DNA from: Porphyromonadaceae bacterium W3.11
GTDB lineage: Bacteria; Bacteroidota; Bacteroidia; Bacteroidales; Porphyromonadaceae
Direction: 5' to 3'
Assembly: GCA_030434245.1 (NCBI GenBank)
Contig: JAUISX010000004.1
Coordinates: 62,001-126,000, forward strand
Length of the DNA: 64,000 bases
Of the stretch, positions 48,587 through 57,505 are shown piece by piece. The notes under the pieces were generated by a model. That model saw nothing but the letters and a program-made list of their open reading frames with translations. It ran no database searches and had not been told where the DNA came from. Each line of letters starts with the position of its first letter. Position 1 is the stretch's first letter. The position numbers and the translations under genes are program-made.

Positions 48587-50908
48587 ATGAAGGATAAAGC
48601 ATACAAATACTCACTACTCGTACTACTTTTACTGACCATCACTAGTAGCTGTTCTGTAAAGCCATACATACCAGAAGGGGAACAGTTCTACGCTGGAGTA
48701 AAAGAAATAAAATATGAGGATAAAGATGGAAGCAAGCATGGTAGGATGGCATCCCAAGATATGGAAAGCATCCTTAAGTACAAACCCAACAATAGCATTT
48801 TTGGGAGTGCTTCGACAAGGCTACCGATCAACTTCTCCTTTTATATAAATAAGCATTTCGAAAACTCTAATAATTTCTTTGGGCGATGGTTATATAAGAA
48901 ATTTGGAGATGATCCTATACTTATATCTCAGGTGAACCCCGACTTAAGAGCAATCGTAGCAAAACAGGTTTTAGATGAATATGGATATTTTCGCTCTTCC
49001 GTAGTCGCTGAAGTTAATGCATCTGGAGACTCTATTATCGCCAAACCATCGTACTATATTGTTATGAATGAGCCTTATCTAATGGATAGTATTTCATACC
49101 ATCTTGATAAGCTACCTCAAGAAACCCAAGCGGAGCTGAGTGACACCGATGAACGACTTCTACATAAGGATGAACCCTTTGGGGTCAGACCATTAGAGGA
49201 GGAAAGAAATAGGATAAGTGATGTCTTAAGAGGAAAGGGGTACTACTTCTTCAAACCCACAAATATAGTATATGATGCTGATACAGTCATAAAGCCAAAG
49301 ATGGTACAGCTGAGAGTGAGATTTAATGAAAAGACACCAGCCGAAGCTTATAAACCATGGAAAATTGGAAACATAACATATAATGTCTATGACGCTTACA
49401 GAAGTGAATTAACAGACAGCATTTATCACAAAGGGGTACTATATAAATTCAATAAAAAATCACCTGTAAGACTGAAAGTACTGCATAATCGGGTAAGAAT
49501 TCACTCTGACTCACTCTATAATCAGAAATACCAGAATCAGACCATTCGATCTATGGCTGAGCTAAACACCTTTGCCTATACTGATGTAAGTTACAAAATC
49601 GCATCTGAGAGCGATAGCACTCAAAATAGACTAAATGTTATTATCAACTCTCAGGTGGACAGGCCTTACTTTACAGAACTTGAAGGACTCTTCAGATGGA
49701 AAAGTAGTCAGCAAGTAGGTCCTGGTGTAGTGTTCTCTGTGAATAAAAAGAATGTATTCAGAGGGGGTGAGTTATTTAACATCCGCTTGAATGGAAACTA
49801 CGAATGGCAAACAAATAGTAGTCGAAGTGATAAGAGCTGGAATATCAATAGCTACGAAATAGGCCTCAATACTTCCCTAACCTTTCCCCGAATTCTAATT
49901 CCAGGGATCGCGAATAAACCTATTAACTATCCGGCTACCACAAAAATATCACTCTATAGTGCACTACTCAATAGAGGAAAGTTTTACAGACAGGCAAAGT
50001 TTGGGTCTGACCTAACTTACAGATTTGAGCCAAATAGTTATGTTTTACACAGTATTACACCGATAAGTGTTAGCTATAATCACCTGCTACACCAAACAGA
50101 TCGCTTCAAAGAAGCAATTGACAAGAATCCGTTATTAGGGTTATCTTTTCAGAACCAGTTTATTCCTCAAATGAACTATCTCTACAGGTTTGAAAATCAA
50201 GAATTTATGAGCAAGCATGGATTCAGTATCGAAACCTACGTAGCAGAAGCTGGAGGTCTCTTATCCCTATTTTATAAAGGTAAGACCCGAGAAGATGGCT
50301 CACCGCATAAGTTCCTAGGAGCTCCTTTTGCTCAATTCATTAAGGGGAGTGTGGAACTACGCTATAATTACTTGATTAGTAACAAACTTAAGATCGCAAC
50401 TAGGGCTTTCGCAGGAGCCATTTGGAGCTACGGAAATATGTTGATCGCACCCTATACGGAGCAATTCTATGTAGGAGGTGCCAATAGTATCAGGGGATAT
50501 AATGTGAGAGGGGTCGGTCCTGGGTCATTTGTTCCAAACACAGATAATCCACTAAGCTTTATTGACCAGACGGGAGATGTACGATTTGAAAGCAATATAG
50601 AATTGCGTTATAAAGTGATTGGAGATCTGGAGTTAGCCACTTTTATAGATGCTGGTAACATATGGTTAATAAGAAGTGATGCTTCACGTCCTAATGCTTT
50701 ATTAAATGGCAAGTATTTTCTGAAGGAGATTGCCTTAGGTACAGGGCTAGGACTTAGATACAATGTACTAGATTATCTATTACTGAGATTTGATGTCGGG
50801 TTAGCCCTTCATAATCCAACACGAGAGAAAGGAAAATACTTTAATACCTTTGGTAAAGACAGAGGCTTTCCTGTCGCCTTCCACTTTGCCATCGGTTATC
50901 CGTTCTAA
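48587..50908 (+). CDS. tamL: TamL: lipoprotein Omp85/BamA-family outer-membrane protein
   Basis: 773 residues. It is unusual in having a lipobox (Cys22, TITSSC), the mark of the Bacteroidetes TamL variant of TamA. The N-terminal region (about 30-330) contains POTRA-like modules (DSISYHLDKLP, GKGYYFFKPTNIVYDAD). The C-terminal half is a 16-strand-type barrel; the L6-loop motif reads YVGGANSIRGYNVRGVGPGSF (about 626-646), and the last strand ends FHFAIGYPF with terminal Phe. It forms a transcription unit with tamB. Confidence 0.92.
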   Translation: MKDKAYKYSLLVLLLLTITSSCSVKPYIPEGEQFYAGVKEIKYEDKDGSKHGRMASQDMESILKYKPNNSIFGSASTRLPINFSFYINKHFENSNNFFGRWLYKKFGDDPILISQVNPDLRAIVAKQVLDEYGYFRSSVVAEVNASGDSIIAKPSYYIVMNEPYLMDSISYHLDKLPQETQAELSDTDERLLHKDEPFGVRPLEEERNRISDVLRGKGYYFFKPTNIVYDADTVIKPKMVQLRVRFNEKTPAEAYKPWKIGNITYNVYDAYRSELTDSIYHKGVLYKFNKKSPVRLKVLHNRVRIHSDSLYNQKYQNQTIRSMAELNTFAYTDVSYKIASESDSTQNRLNVIINSQVDRPYFTELEGLFRWKSSQQVGPGVVFSVNKKNVFRGGELFNIRLNGNYEWQTNSSRSDKSWNINSYEIGLNTSLTFPRILIPGIANKPINYPATTKISLYSALLNRGKFYRQAKFGSDLTYRFEPNSYVLHSITPISVSYNHLLHQTDRFKEAIDKNPLLGLSFQNQFIPQMNYLYRFENQEFMSKHGFSIETYVAEAGGLLSLFYKGKTREDGSPHKFLGAPFAQFIKGSVELRYNYLISNKLKIATRAFAGAIWSYGNMLIAPYTEQFYVGGANSIRGYNVRGVGPGSFVPNTDNPLSFIDQTGDVRFESNIELRYKVIGDLELATFIDAGNIWLIRSDASRPNALLNGKYFLKEIALGTGLGLRYNVLDYLLLRFDVGLALHNPTREKGKYFNTFGKDRGFPVAFHFAIGYPF

Positions 50909-50943
50909 CCTTCATAAAAAGTTTTATAGACTTATAAGATATA

Positions 50944-50973
50944 GGGCCTATAGTGCTAAAGCATTATAGGCCC
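50944..50973 (+). terminator. Intrinsic terminator after tamL
   Basis: GGGCCTATAGTGC and GCATTATAGGCCC pair over 13 positions with one mismatch, loop TAAA, then CTATTTAT, 36 nt after the stop. Confidence 0.85.
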
Positions 50974-51056
50974 CTATTTATATCCCATCTCGGATTCCAT
51001 ACAAGCACCATCCAGTCGAAACTCGGTTAAGGAAATAAAAAAAAACTACGCACGAG

Positions 51057-51129
51057 GTAGTGTCCCCAAAAGTGTATAAGTCAGAATGCGATTAGCCATA
51101 GCAAACCTAGCTATTTTTTCGCGTTGTAT
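51057..51129 (-). mobile_element. Remnant end of a diverged IS relative
   Basis: Aligns without large gaps to the first 73 bp of the IS low-coordinate end: the tip GGTAGTGTCCCCAAAAGTGT is identical, then differences accumulate (ATAAGTCAGAATGCG for GTACGGCAGAATGCG; ATTAGCCATAG for TCTCTGAAAAG), and it keeps CAAACCTA and ATTTTTTCGC. It abuts IS copy 3 directly. Confidence 0.8.
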
Positions 51130-52566
51130 GGTAGTGTCCCCAAAAGTGTGTACGGCAGAATGCGTCTCTGAAAAGCAAACCTACATATTTTTTCGCTTTG
51201 TTTTCCATAAACATTAAAGATAGACCAATAAAGAATTAAGGCAAGGCTGTCGTAGCACCGCGGAGACACCGCCTTGCCGTATTCTTTTAGGTTGATATCT
51301 TTGTGTTGGAAAATAAAGCACATTGTTGTTATTTACTTTTCATTGTTCTTCCTAAGTCCAAGAGTTAGATCTCCTATTCTTTTCTTCAGATAGTTTGCAT
51401 TGATTGCAATACTACCTATCAAGTGTAGAGCGGATTCTACGCTAGGTAATGCACATTTATATCGAGCCCCTTTCTTTACCTGTCTATTGAAGCGTTCTAT
51501 CCAGTTAGTACTATGAATGTACTTGCGAACACTGACGTCGTATTTTAGGTATGTGAAGTAATACTCTATCCTCTGACCGTTAGCTATTTTTGTGAGAAAA
51601 GGATAGCTCTTACGCCATCTGAACGCAAAGTTTTTAAAGCTCTCTAGGCCATCTAAAGGTGAGCTTCTTGAGCCGTCTTTACTAAAGACCTCCTGTAGAT
51701 CACTTGCGATGGCTGACTTATCTCGAGGGCGTATCTTTCGAGTTATTTCTCGCTGTAGATGCACCGTGCAGAGCTGGACTTCCACTTCTGTAAAGTGCTC
51801 ACGTGCAACCTCTTCAATGTTATTCAACCCGTCTGAAATGATTAGTCCTACCTCTTCGAGTCCTCGGCTTTTTAGATCCTCAAAAAACTCGCCCCAGATG
51901 CCGCTTCCCTCTGTTGGATTATTATAGACACCCACGATGTCTCGACGTCCTTCGCTATCTAAACTCATCACTACAAAAAATGCCTCCTTGCTCACACTTT
52001 CTCCTCTCCGTACAGGAAGATATGTAGCATCGATAACAAGTGCCTCTAAAGTCCTCGGTAGACGTCTTTGACGCCACTCTTCTACTGCTTCTTGGGTCGA
52101 TAAGGAGAGACGATTGATTTGACTCGTACTATAACGTTTACCATACAAACGCTCGAATACTCCAGAGATATCCTCCATCGTATCACCGCAGCTATATAGA
52201 TAACCTGCTAGTTCTCCCATCTCTTTCTCTTGATCTTTGAGAACGCCTAAAATCAAGGGCATGAAGCCCTGCTGTCGAGTTCGGGGTACTCGTAATTCTA
52301 GCATATTACCACTCGCAAAGATGCGACGGGAGCGGTATCCATTGCTCACATCGCCACTATCTTCTTTATACAGTTCCCTCTCCCCTTGCATCGCTATTTC
52401 GATGATTAACTCCATTAAACGGCCAACTCCATTTGGCTCTGTCATCAAGTTTGATAGAATTTCATTAAATTGCATTTGTGTAAGTCTCATCTTCTTGTTT
52501 ATCTTTTGTTTTTAACTTTTCAAAGATAACATTCTTGGGACTTACACACTTTTTGGGGACAGTATC
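51130..52566 (-). mobile_element. IS256-family insertion sequence, copy 3
   Basis: 1437 bp, complete, with canonical ends (GGTAGTGTCCCC and the complement of GATACTGTCCCC). The 8 bp on its left (CGTTGTAT) and right (CTGTTTTT) do not match, so no clean target duplication exists. The left flank is a related IS end and a degenerate IS-end-like sequence lies about 22 bp to the right. Confidence 0.95.
51333..52490 (-). CDS. IS256-family transposase, copy 3
   Basis: 385 residues, intact, with the DDE motifs of the other copies. Differences: QFNEILSNLMTEP near the N-terminus (QFKEILSNVMTEP in the others) and SCGDTMED instead of SCGNTMED. In the region where copy 2 is divergent it agrees with copy 1. 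Confidence 0.95.
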   Translation of the reverse strand: MRLTQMQFNEILSNLMTEPNGVGRLMELIIEIAMQGERELYKEDSGDVSNGYRSRRIFASGNMLELRVPRTRQQGFMPLILGVLKDQEKEMGELAGYLYSCGDTMEDISGVFERLYGKRYSTSQINRLSLSTQEAVEEWRQRRLPRTLEALVIDATYLPVRRGESVSKEAFFVVMSLDSEGRRDIVGVYNNPTEGSGIWGEFFEDLKSRGLEEVGLIISDGLNNIEEVAREHFTEVEVQLCTVHLQREITRKIRPRDKSAIASDLQEVFSKDGSRSSPLDGLESFKNFAFRWRKSYPFLTKIANGQRIEYYFTYLKYDVSVRKYIHSTNWIERFNRQVKKGARYKCALPSVESALHLIGSIAINANYLKKRIGDLTLGLRKNNEK

Positions 52567-52588
52567 CTGTTTTTATAGATAACCGACT

Positions 52589-52612
52589 AGAGGCTTACTC
52601 ACTTTTTCAGAA
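52589..52612 (-). mobile_element. Degenerate IS-end-like sequence
   Basis: GGCTTACTCACTTTTTCAGA plus ACAG matches 19 of 24 positions of the IS end (GACTTACACACTTTTTGGGG plus ACAG). Probably the other end of the older element whose left end is at 51057-51129. Confidence 0.45.
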
Positions 52613-52675
52613 CAGAAACGATGCTCATCAAAACTCAAGGGAAGCCAATGACAGAGCGGTGAAAACAAAGAGAAA

Positions 52676-52705
52676 GGCGAGAGGCAGTAATTACTGCCTC
52701 TCGCC
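52676..52705 (-). terminator. Terminator of nrdJ, perfect 30-bp palindrome
   Basis: GGCGAGAGGCAGTAA and TTACTGCCTCTCGCC are perfect complements. On the minus strand it is followed by TTTCTCTTTG, 50 nt after the nrdJ stop. Confidence 0.8.
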
Positions 52706-52755
52706 CATTTGACATTCTAAAAAGTCACCAGTCTTATAACCAGAAGTCATTCGAC

Positions 52756-55305
52756 TTAGCCACACTTGGAATTACCACAGCTCTGACAGATCAAACATCC
52801 CTCCTGATAAACGAGATCCTCTGATCCACAATTTGGGCACTTCTGACCAATTGCTTTTTGGCCAGAGCTGACATATTTTCTTAGAGCACGCTCCACTCCA
52901 TTTTTCCAGGTGTTGATAGACGCATCATTAAGCTCCATTCCCTGTACTAGATTAATCACTTGATCTATTGGCATGCCGTATCGTAAGACACCACTGATTA
53001 GTTTGGCATAATTCCAAAACTCTGGGTTAAATTTAGTATCTAGTCCTTCAACAGTCATCTTTAGACCACGTTTATTAGAGAACTGGAAGTCATAATGCTT
53101 AGTGCCATCTTGCTCATAAGTTTTAATGATCAAACCCTTATTGACGCGTTTAGGAATACTCAAGCCCTCATCCTCATCATCAATACCAGTAAAGATCTCA
53201 TAAGGTCGTCCTTCAAGTAAACCAATGAATGCGATCCATTTCTCTTTATTATTCTGGAAACGGACAATATCCGCCTCGAGCTCTAATGGACGTTTTAAAG
53301 GGTCTGAATTATCCTTCTTGGCCTCATCTTCTTTCTTCTTTTCATCCTCCTTCTTCTTATCATTCGCAGAGACGAGGACTCCAGTACGTGACCCATCACG
53401 ATAAACGGTACACCCCTTACAGCCAGCACGCCATGCTGTAACATATAGTTCATTTACCAAAGCCTCATCTACATCATTAGGAAGATTAATCGTCACACTT
53501 ATCGAGTGATCTACCCACTTCTGCATTTCGCCCTGCATCTTTACCTTTGCAACCCAATCTACATCATTAGAGGTTGCCTTATAATATGGAGACTTAGCCA
53601 CAAGCTCGTCCAGTTCTTCAGAGCTATAATTAGCATCTATATCATAACCCTCCACAGTCATCCAAGTCTTAAAATGGTGGTGGTATACGATAAACTCCTC
53701 CCATGCATCACCCATCTCATCAAAGAATGTCGCCTTTGAATTTTGTGCTTCATTACTATTAATTTTACGACGACGCTTATAGACTGGCATAAACACTGGT
53801 TCTATACCCGATGTCGTCTGAGTCATGATACTTGTAGAGCCAGTAGGTGCAATGGTAAGACATGCTATATTTCGTCGGCCGTATGCTTGCATATTCTTAT
53901 ATAGTTCAGGGTCAGCTTCCTTAATTCGTAAAATAAATGGATTCTTCTCCTCACGCTTTGAGTCATATAGCTCAAAAGCACCACGTTCCTTAGCCATTTG
54001 GACTGAACTACGATATGCAGATAGGGCAAGGGTCTTCTGCACTTCTACAGCATGTGCTGTTGCTTCTTCGGTACCATATCGATAACCTAATGCCGCCAAC
54101 ATATCACCTTCAGCAGTAATCCCAACTCCTGTACGTCGTCCTTGAAGAGTCTTAGAACGGATTTTCTTCCACAGTTCTAACTCTGTTCGCTTAATATCAT
54201 CACTCTCAGGATCTTTTTCGATCTTAGCTATAATACCATCAATTTTTTCTTTCTCAAGATCAATGATATCATCCATTATCCTCTGGGCATACCCAACGTG
54301 CTTACGGAAAAGATCAAAATTAAATCTCGCATCCTTAGTAAAAGGCTTTTCAACATAGCCATATAAGTTAATGGCTAATAATCTACAACTGTCATAAGGA
54401 CATAAGGGAATCTCGCCACATGGATTAGTGGATACAGTACGGAAGCCCAAATCTGCATAACAATCTGGAATAGACTCCTTCGTAATCGTATCCCAGAATA
54501 AAACACCAGGCTCTGCACTTTTCCATGCATTATGAATAATTTTCTCCCATAGTCTTCTAGCCTTAATAGTCTTTTTTACCTTCGGATTATCAACCTCTAC
54601 TGGATATTGCAGGGTATAATCCTTGTCTTCTACAACAGCGTTCATAAACTCATCTGTGATACGCACAGAGATATTAGCTCCTGTGACCTTTCCTTCCTCG
54701 AGCTTAGCATCGATGAAAGACTCACTATCGGGGTGCTGAATAGAAACAGAAAGCATCAATGCTCCACGACGTCCATCCTGAGCTACTTCACGAGTTGAAT
54801 TAGAATATCTACTCATGAATGAAGCAAGACCTGTAGAAGTTAATGCGGAGTTTTTGACTGGAGATCCAGCAGGGCGTATATGTGAAAGGTCGTGACCTAC
54901 ACCACCTCTACGCTTCATCAATTGCACTTGCTCCTCGTCAACTTTAAAGATACCACCATAGCTATCACTAGGTCCATCCATTCCTATAACAAAACAATTA
55001 GACAACGAGGCCACTTGGTACTCATTTCCTATTCCTGTCATTGGACTTCCCTGTGGTACGATATAGCGAAAATGATCCATCAAATCATAGATTTCTTTTT
55101 CGCTCATGGGGTTAGGATATTTCTCTTCGATCCTAGCAATTTCTTTTGCTATCCTATGGTGCATATCCTCAGGAGTACGCTCAAGGATGTTGCCTTTATT
55201 GTCTTTGAGTGCATACTTTGAGCTCCAAACCTTAGCGGCAAGCTCATCTCCCTTGAAGTAATCTAGTGTAGCTTTATACACTTCTTCAAAGCTATAGTTT
55301 TCCAT
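52756..55305 (-). CDS. nrdJ: Adenosylcobalamin-dependent (class II) ribonucleotide reductase
   Basis: 849 residues. It makes deoxyribonucleotides using coenzyme B12, with or without oxygen. Active-site elements: first redox Cys in LSNCFVIG (about 107), radical Cys and Glu in STNPCGEIPL (about 294-296), and phosphate-binding TIAPTGSTS. A Lys/Glu/Asp-rich linker (KKKEDEKKKEDEAKKDN, about 640-660) precedes the C-terminal domain, which ends in a zinc ribbon with CPNCG, CLICQSCG and SKC. It is the one B12-dependent enzyme visible here, linking to the corrin operon and receptor locus. Confidence 0.92.
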   Translation of the reverse strand: MENYSFEEVYKATLDYFKGDELAAKVWSSKYALKDNKGNILERTPEDMHHRIAKEIARIEEKYPNPMSEKEIYDLMDHFRYIVPQGSPMTGIGNEYQVASLSNCFVIGMDGPSDSYGGIFKVDEEQVQLMKRRGGVGHDLSHIRPAGSPVKNSALTSTGLASFMSRYSNSTREVAQDGRRGALMLSVSIQHPDSESFIDAKLEEGKVTGANISVRITDEFMNAVVEDKDYTLQYPVEVDNPKVKKTIKARRLWEKIIHNAWKSAEPGVLFWDTITKESIPDCYADLGFRTVSTNPCGEIPLCPYDSCRLLAINLYGYVEKPFTKDARFNFDLFRKHVGYAQRIMDDIIDLEKEKIDGIIAKIEKDPESDDIKRTELELWKKIRSKTLQGRRTGVGITAEGDMLAALGYRYGTEEATAHAVEVQKTLALSAYRSSVQMAKERGAFELYDSKREEKNPFILRIKEADPELYKNMQAYGRRNIACLTIAPTGSTSIMTQTTSGIEPVFMPVYKRRRKINSNEAQNSKATFFDEMGDAWEEFIVYHHHFKTWMTVEGYDIDANYSSEELDELVAKSPYYKATSNDVDWVAKVKMQGEMQKWVDHSISVTINLPNDVDEALVNELYVTAWRAGCKGCTVYRDGSRTGVLVSANDKKKEDEKKKEDEAKKDNSDPLKRPLELEADIVRFQNNKEKWIAFIGLLEGRPYEIFTGIDDEDEGLSIPKRVNKGLIIKTYEQDGTKHYDFQFSNKRGLKMTVEGLDTKFNPEFWNYAKLISGVLRYGMPIDQVINLVQGMELNDASINTWKNGVERALRKYVSSGQKAIGQKCPNCGSEDLVYQEGCLICQSCGNSKCG

Positions 55306-55351
55306 TTTTGTTAAAAATATAAATTGTGATATTTTCTACAGTTTCATAACA

Positions 55352-55359
55352 CAAATATA
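55352..55359 (-). promoter_or_regulatory. Candidate -7 box for nrdJ
   Basis: TATATTTG on the minus strand, 46 nt before the start codon. The -33 position carries TGG (55383-55381), inside the proximal arm of the 12-bp inverted repeat. Confidence 0.55.
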
Positions 55360-55473
55360 TATTTAATTATTGAGAGTTGTCCATGATTAGAAACAAATCA
55401 AAATGAAAAATCTACAAACTCTCCAGATCATAAACATTACACTCCTGGGAAACAATTACTTAACAAATATAGA

Positions 55474-55497
55474 AAATCTTTCAGAAGCTGAAGATTT
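55474..55497. repeat. Hairpin inside the nrdJ upstream inverted repeat
   Basis: AAATCTTTCAG and CTGAAGATTT pair over 10 bp with one bulged T and loop AAG. It lies within the 55373-55539 inverted repeat. Confidence 0.55.
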
Positions 55498-55560
55498 AAC
55501 ATCAATGAAATATATTAGTCACACAAAATGGACAACTCTATAAATGCCAAGTATTCAAAA

Positions 55561-55602
55561 ACAAAAAAAAGAAGGCCTCCCACTTCAAAACAAAGAGGAG
55601 AT
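55561..55602 (-). terminator. Intrinsic terminator after coaA
   Basis: On the minus strand, CTCC-T-CTT and AAG-TG-GGAG pair imperfectly and are followed by a long T tract (TTCTTTTTTTTG), just downstream of the coaA stop. Confidence 0.6.
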
Positions 55603-55617
55603 CACAAACAGAAGCAA

Positions 55618-56583
55618 TTAAACCTTACGAAGACGAACTCCACGCACCTTATGGTCATCACTTTTCTCTAAAATCAATTGTGATCTAAGACGTGTCGGGA
55701 GAATATTTTCAGTTAGATTTCTTAAGTTTATACTTTCCCATATTTGGTCTGCTATCTGAATAGCCTCCTCACGAGGCAAGTCTGCATAACGATAGAAAAA
55801 CGACTTAGGGTTTGTAAAAGCGGTTTCTTGCAATCTAATAAAACGATCTAAATACCAGCGGCGAATACTCGATTCATTAGCATCCACATAGATTGAGAAG
55901 TCAAAAAAATCAGACACAGAAATGCTCCTACGCCTATACCCCATGACATCAGAAACCTGAAGAACATTAATACCCTCAACAATCAAGACGTCAGGGTGAT
56001 CAATGATCTGAACCTCATTAGGGATAATATCATAATATAGATGGGAGTATTTAGGCACTTCTAAATGCCCTCTTCCACTCTTTATACCAGCAAGAAAGTT
56101 AAGTAAACGCCGTACATCATAGCTCTCAGGAAAACCTTTACGATTAAGGATACCACGCTCCTCCAATACCATATTAGGCAATAAAAAACCATCGGTAGTA
56201 AGAAGGTCTACTTTATGCATATTCTCACCCATAGATAGTAATTTCTGCAAGACCCTAGCGGTCGTGCTCTTACCTACGGCAACACTACCTGCAATACCTA
56301 TCACATAAGGTACATGCCTACTCTCTCTATGAAAGAACTGATCATACTCGCGATGAAGCCGTTGGTAATGGGTAATATGAATCTGCAATAAACGACAGAG
56401 AGGTAAGTATATATCACTGACCTCCTCTTCGGTTAATGGCTCATTAAGAGCTTGCAACTTACTCAAATCAATCTCATCGAATGGAAAGTCTGGATGACTA
56501 TCCAACCTACTCCACTCCATCCTACTAAATGAGTAATATGGAGAATAATCCGATTTATATTGACTGTGTTCTGGGACAGACAT
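55618..56583 (-). CDS. coaA: Pantothenate kinase, type I
   Basis: About 321 residues from MSVPEHSQYK; an upstream in-frame ATG at 56610 lies too close to the promoter. First step of coenzyme A synthesis. P-loop GIAGSVAVGKSTTARVL (about 100-115), DLLTTDGFLLPN, RKGFPESYDVRRLLNFL, VPKYSHLYYDI, LIVEGINVLQ and the C-terminal INLxNLxENILPTR segment are those of the CoaA (PanK-I) family. It stands alone between two terminator-like regions. Confidence 0.92.
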   Translation of the reverse strand: MSVPEHSQYKSDYSPYYSFSRMEWSRLDSHPDFPFDEIDLSKLQALNEPLTEEEVSDIYLPLCRLLQIHITHYQRLHREYDQFFHRESRHVPYVIGIAGSVAVGKSTTARVLQKLLSMGENMHKVDLLTTDGFLLPNMVLEERGILNRKGFPESYDVRRLLNFLAGIKSGRGHLEVPKYSHLYYDIIPNEVQIIDHPDVLIVEGINVLQVSDVMGYRRRSISVSDFFDFSIYVDANESSIRRWYLDRFIRLQETAFTNPKSFFYRYADLPREEAIQIADQIWESINLRNLTENILPTRLRSQLILEKSDDHKVRGVRLRKV

Positions 56584-56626
56584 TGAGTGAAATTTGGATT
56601 TGCAATACAACTTAATAAAATCGAAA

Positions 56627-56659
56627 CAAAGATAGCCAAAAAGAACTAACCATCTACAA
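56627..56659 (-). promoter_or_regulatory. Promoter for coaA
   Basis: TATCTTTG at 56634-56627 (minus strand) with TTG at 56659-56657, spacing 22 nt, slightly longer than usual. It favours the coaA start at 56583. Confidence 0.5.
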
Positions 56660-56701
56660 ATAATTCAAAATAAAAGAAAAAGAGCCCCGCACTTCATATT
56701 A

Positions 56702-56773
56702 TGGACCTTTCAAACACCACTTTTAGACAAAGGACCAACTTTCGGTGAAGTTTTTTCCGTAGAAGAAGGTCCA
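56702..56773 (-). terminator. Inverted repeat after tadA, possible terminator
   Basis: TGGACCTT (56702-56709) and AAGGTCCA (56766-56773) are complementary and enclose a smaller AACTT/AAGTT hairpin with a T/A tract. It lies 19 nt beyond the tadA stop. Function is uncertain. Confidence 0.4.
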
Positions 56774-56791
56774 ATAAACTTTGAAATAATA

Positions 56792-57238
56792 CTAACGCCT
56801 GTATTGAAAGAATCGCTGCATCAACTCTACGGCGTCCTCTTCCATCACCCCTGAGGTTACAATTGTCTTCTTGTGTAGAATCTTAGAGCTAAACTGTGTA
56901 AAACCGACCTTGGGTTCTGAGGCACCCCATACCACCCTTCCTATTCGGGACCATCTCAAAGCCCCTGCACACATAACACAGGGTTCGATGGTTACATATA
57001 GAGTAGCATCAGGGAGTACCTTTGAGCCAAGATAATTTTGTGCAGCGGTAATAGCCAGCATCTCTGCATGTGCTGTAACATCCTGCAATGACTCCGTAAG
57101 ATTATGACCTCGACCGATGATCATATCATTTACGACTACGACTGCTCCTATCGGGACTTCTCCAACATCGTAGGCTTCCTTAGCCTCAAGCAGAGCTTGT
57201 TGCATAAAAAATTGATCCGTATATATCTCGCTATTCAT
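56792..57238 (-). CDS. tadA: tRNA adenosine deaminase (A34 to inosine)
   Basis: 148 residues from MNSEIYTD; an earlier in-frame Met at 57262 would lie within the upstream gene. Zinc-dependent cytidine-deaminase fold: HAE in VTAHAEMLAI (catalytic Glu), PCxxC in IEPCVMCAGAL, and GAVVVVNDMIIGRGHNLTE. It deaminates the wobble adenosine of tRNA-Arg(ACG). The gene for the small RHH-like protein ends 7 nt inside its coding region, so the two are translationally linked. Confidence 0.9.
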   Translation of the reverse strand: MNSEIYTDQFFMQQALLEAKEAYDVGEVPIGAVVVVNDMIIGRGHNLTESLQDVTAHAEMLAITAAQNYLGSKVLPDATLYVTIEPCVMCAGALRWSRIGRVVWGASEPKVGFTQFSSKILHKKTIVTSGVMEEDAVELMQRFFQYRR

Positions 57239-57488
57239 TGTGCATTGAAGTTTTTTCATCAATCATCTTCGGCGTGATATCCTGTTCAAAAAGAGTAGGA
57301 TAAGATTCAAATAACTGTGAAAGGACATCGGTCATTACCAATTTACGAATATATGAAGACCTATTCTTATGCTTGAACTTCTGAATGTAATAATCAAGCA
57401 TCTTCAGTTCCTCTCCCGAAAAGTAGATGCTTACACATTGTGTCTTAGGTTCCTGCCGAATCTCTTTCTTCTTCTTAAGATTTGCCAT
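57231..57488 (-). CDS. Small ribbon-helix-helix-like protein
   Basis: 85 residues. Basic N-terminus (ANLKKKKEIRQEPK), then a strand-helix-helix pattern (CVSIYFSGEELKMLDYYIQKFKHKNRSSYIRKLVMTDVL) with the spacing of MetJ/Arc-type DNA-binding domains or mobilisation-type proteins. The C-terminus is acidic. The target is unknown. It lies between the thioesterase gene (17 nt away) and tadA (overlapping), so it may be an autoregulator or simply a passenger in this unit. Confidence 0.6.
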   Translation of the reverse strand: MANLKKKKEIRQEPKTQCVSIYFSGEELKMLDYYIQKFKHKNRSSYIRKLVMTDVLSQLFESYPTLFEQDITPKMIDEKTSMHNE

Positions 57489-57505
57489 TGAGCTAGACTA
57501 AATAT

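Larger units (their letters stand above)
55306..55617. other. nrdJ upstream region with inverted-repeat structure
   Basis: About 310 bp, AT-rich, no ORF. Contents: minus-strand -7 box TATATTTG (55359-55352), a perfect 12-bp inverted repeat AGAGTTGTCCAT (55373-55384) / ATGGACAACTCT (55528-55539), an internal hairpin at 55474-55497, and the coaA terminator near 55561-55602. No B12-box of a cobalamin riboswitch was recognised. Confidence 0.6.
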
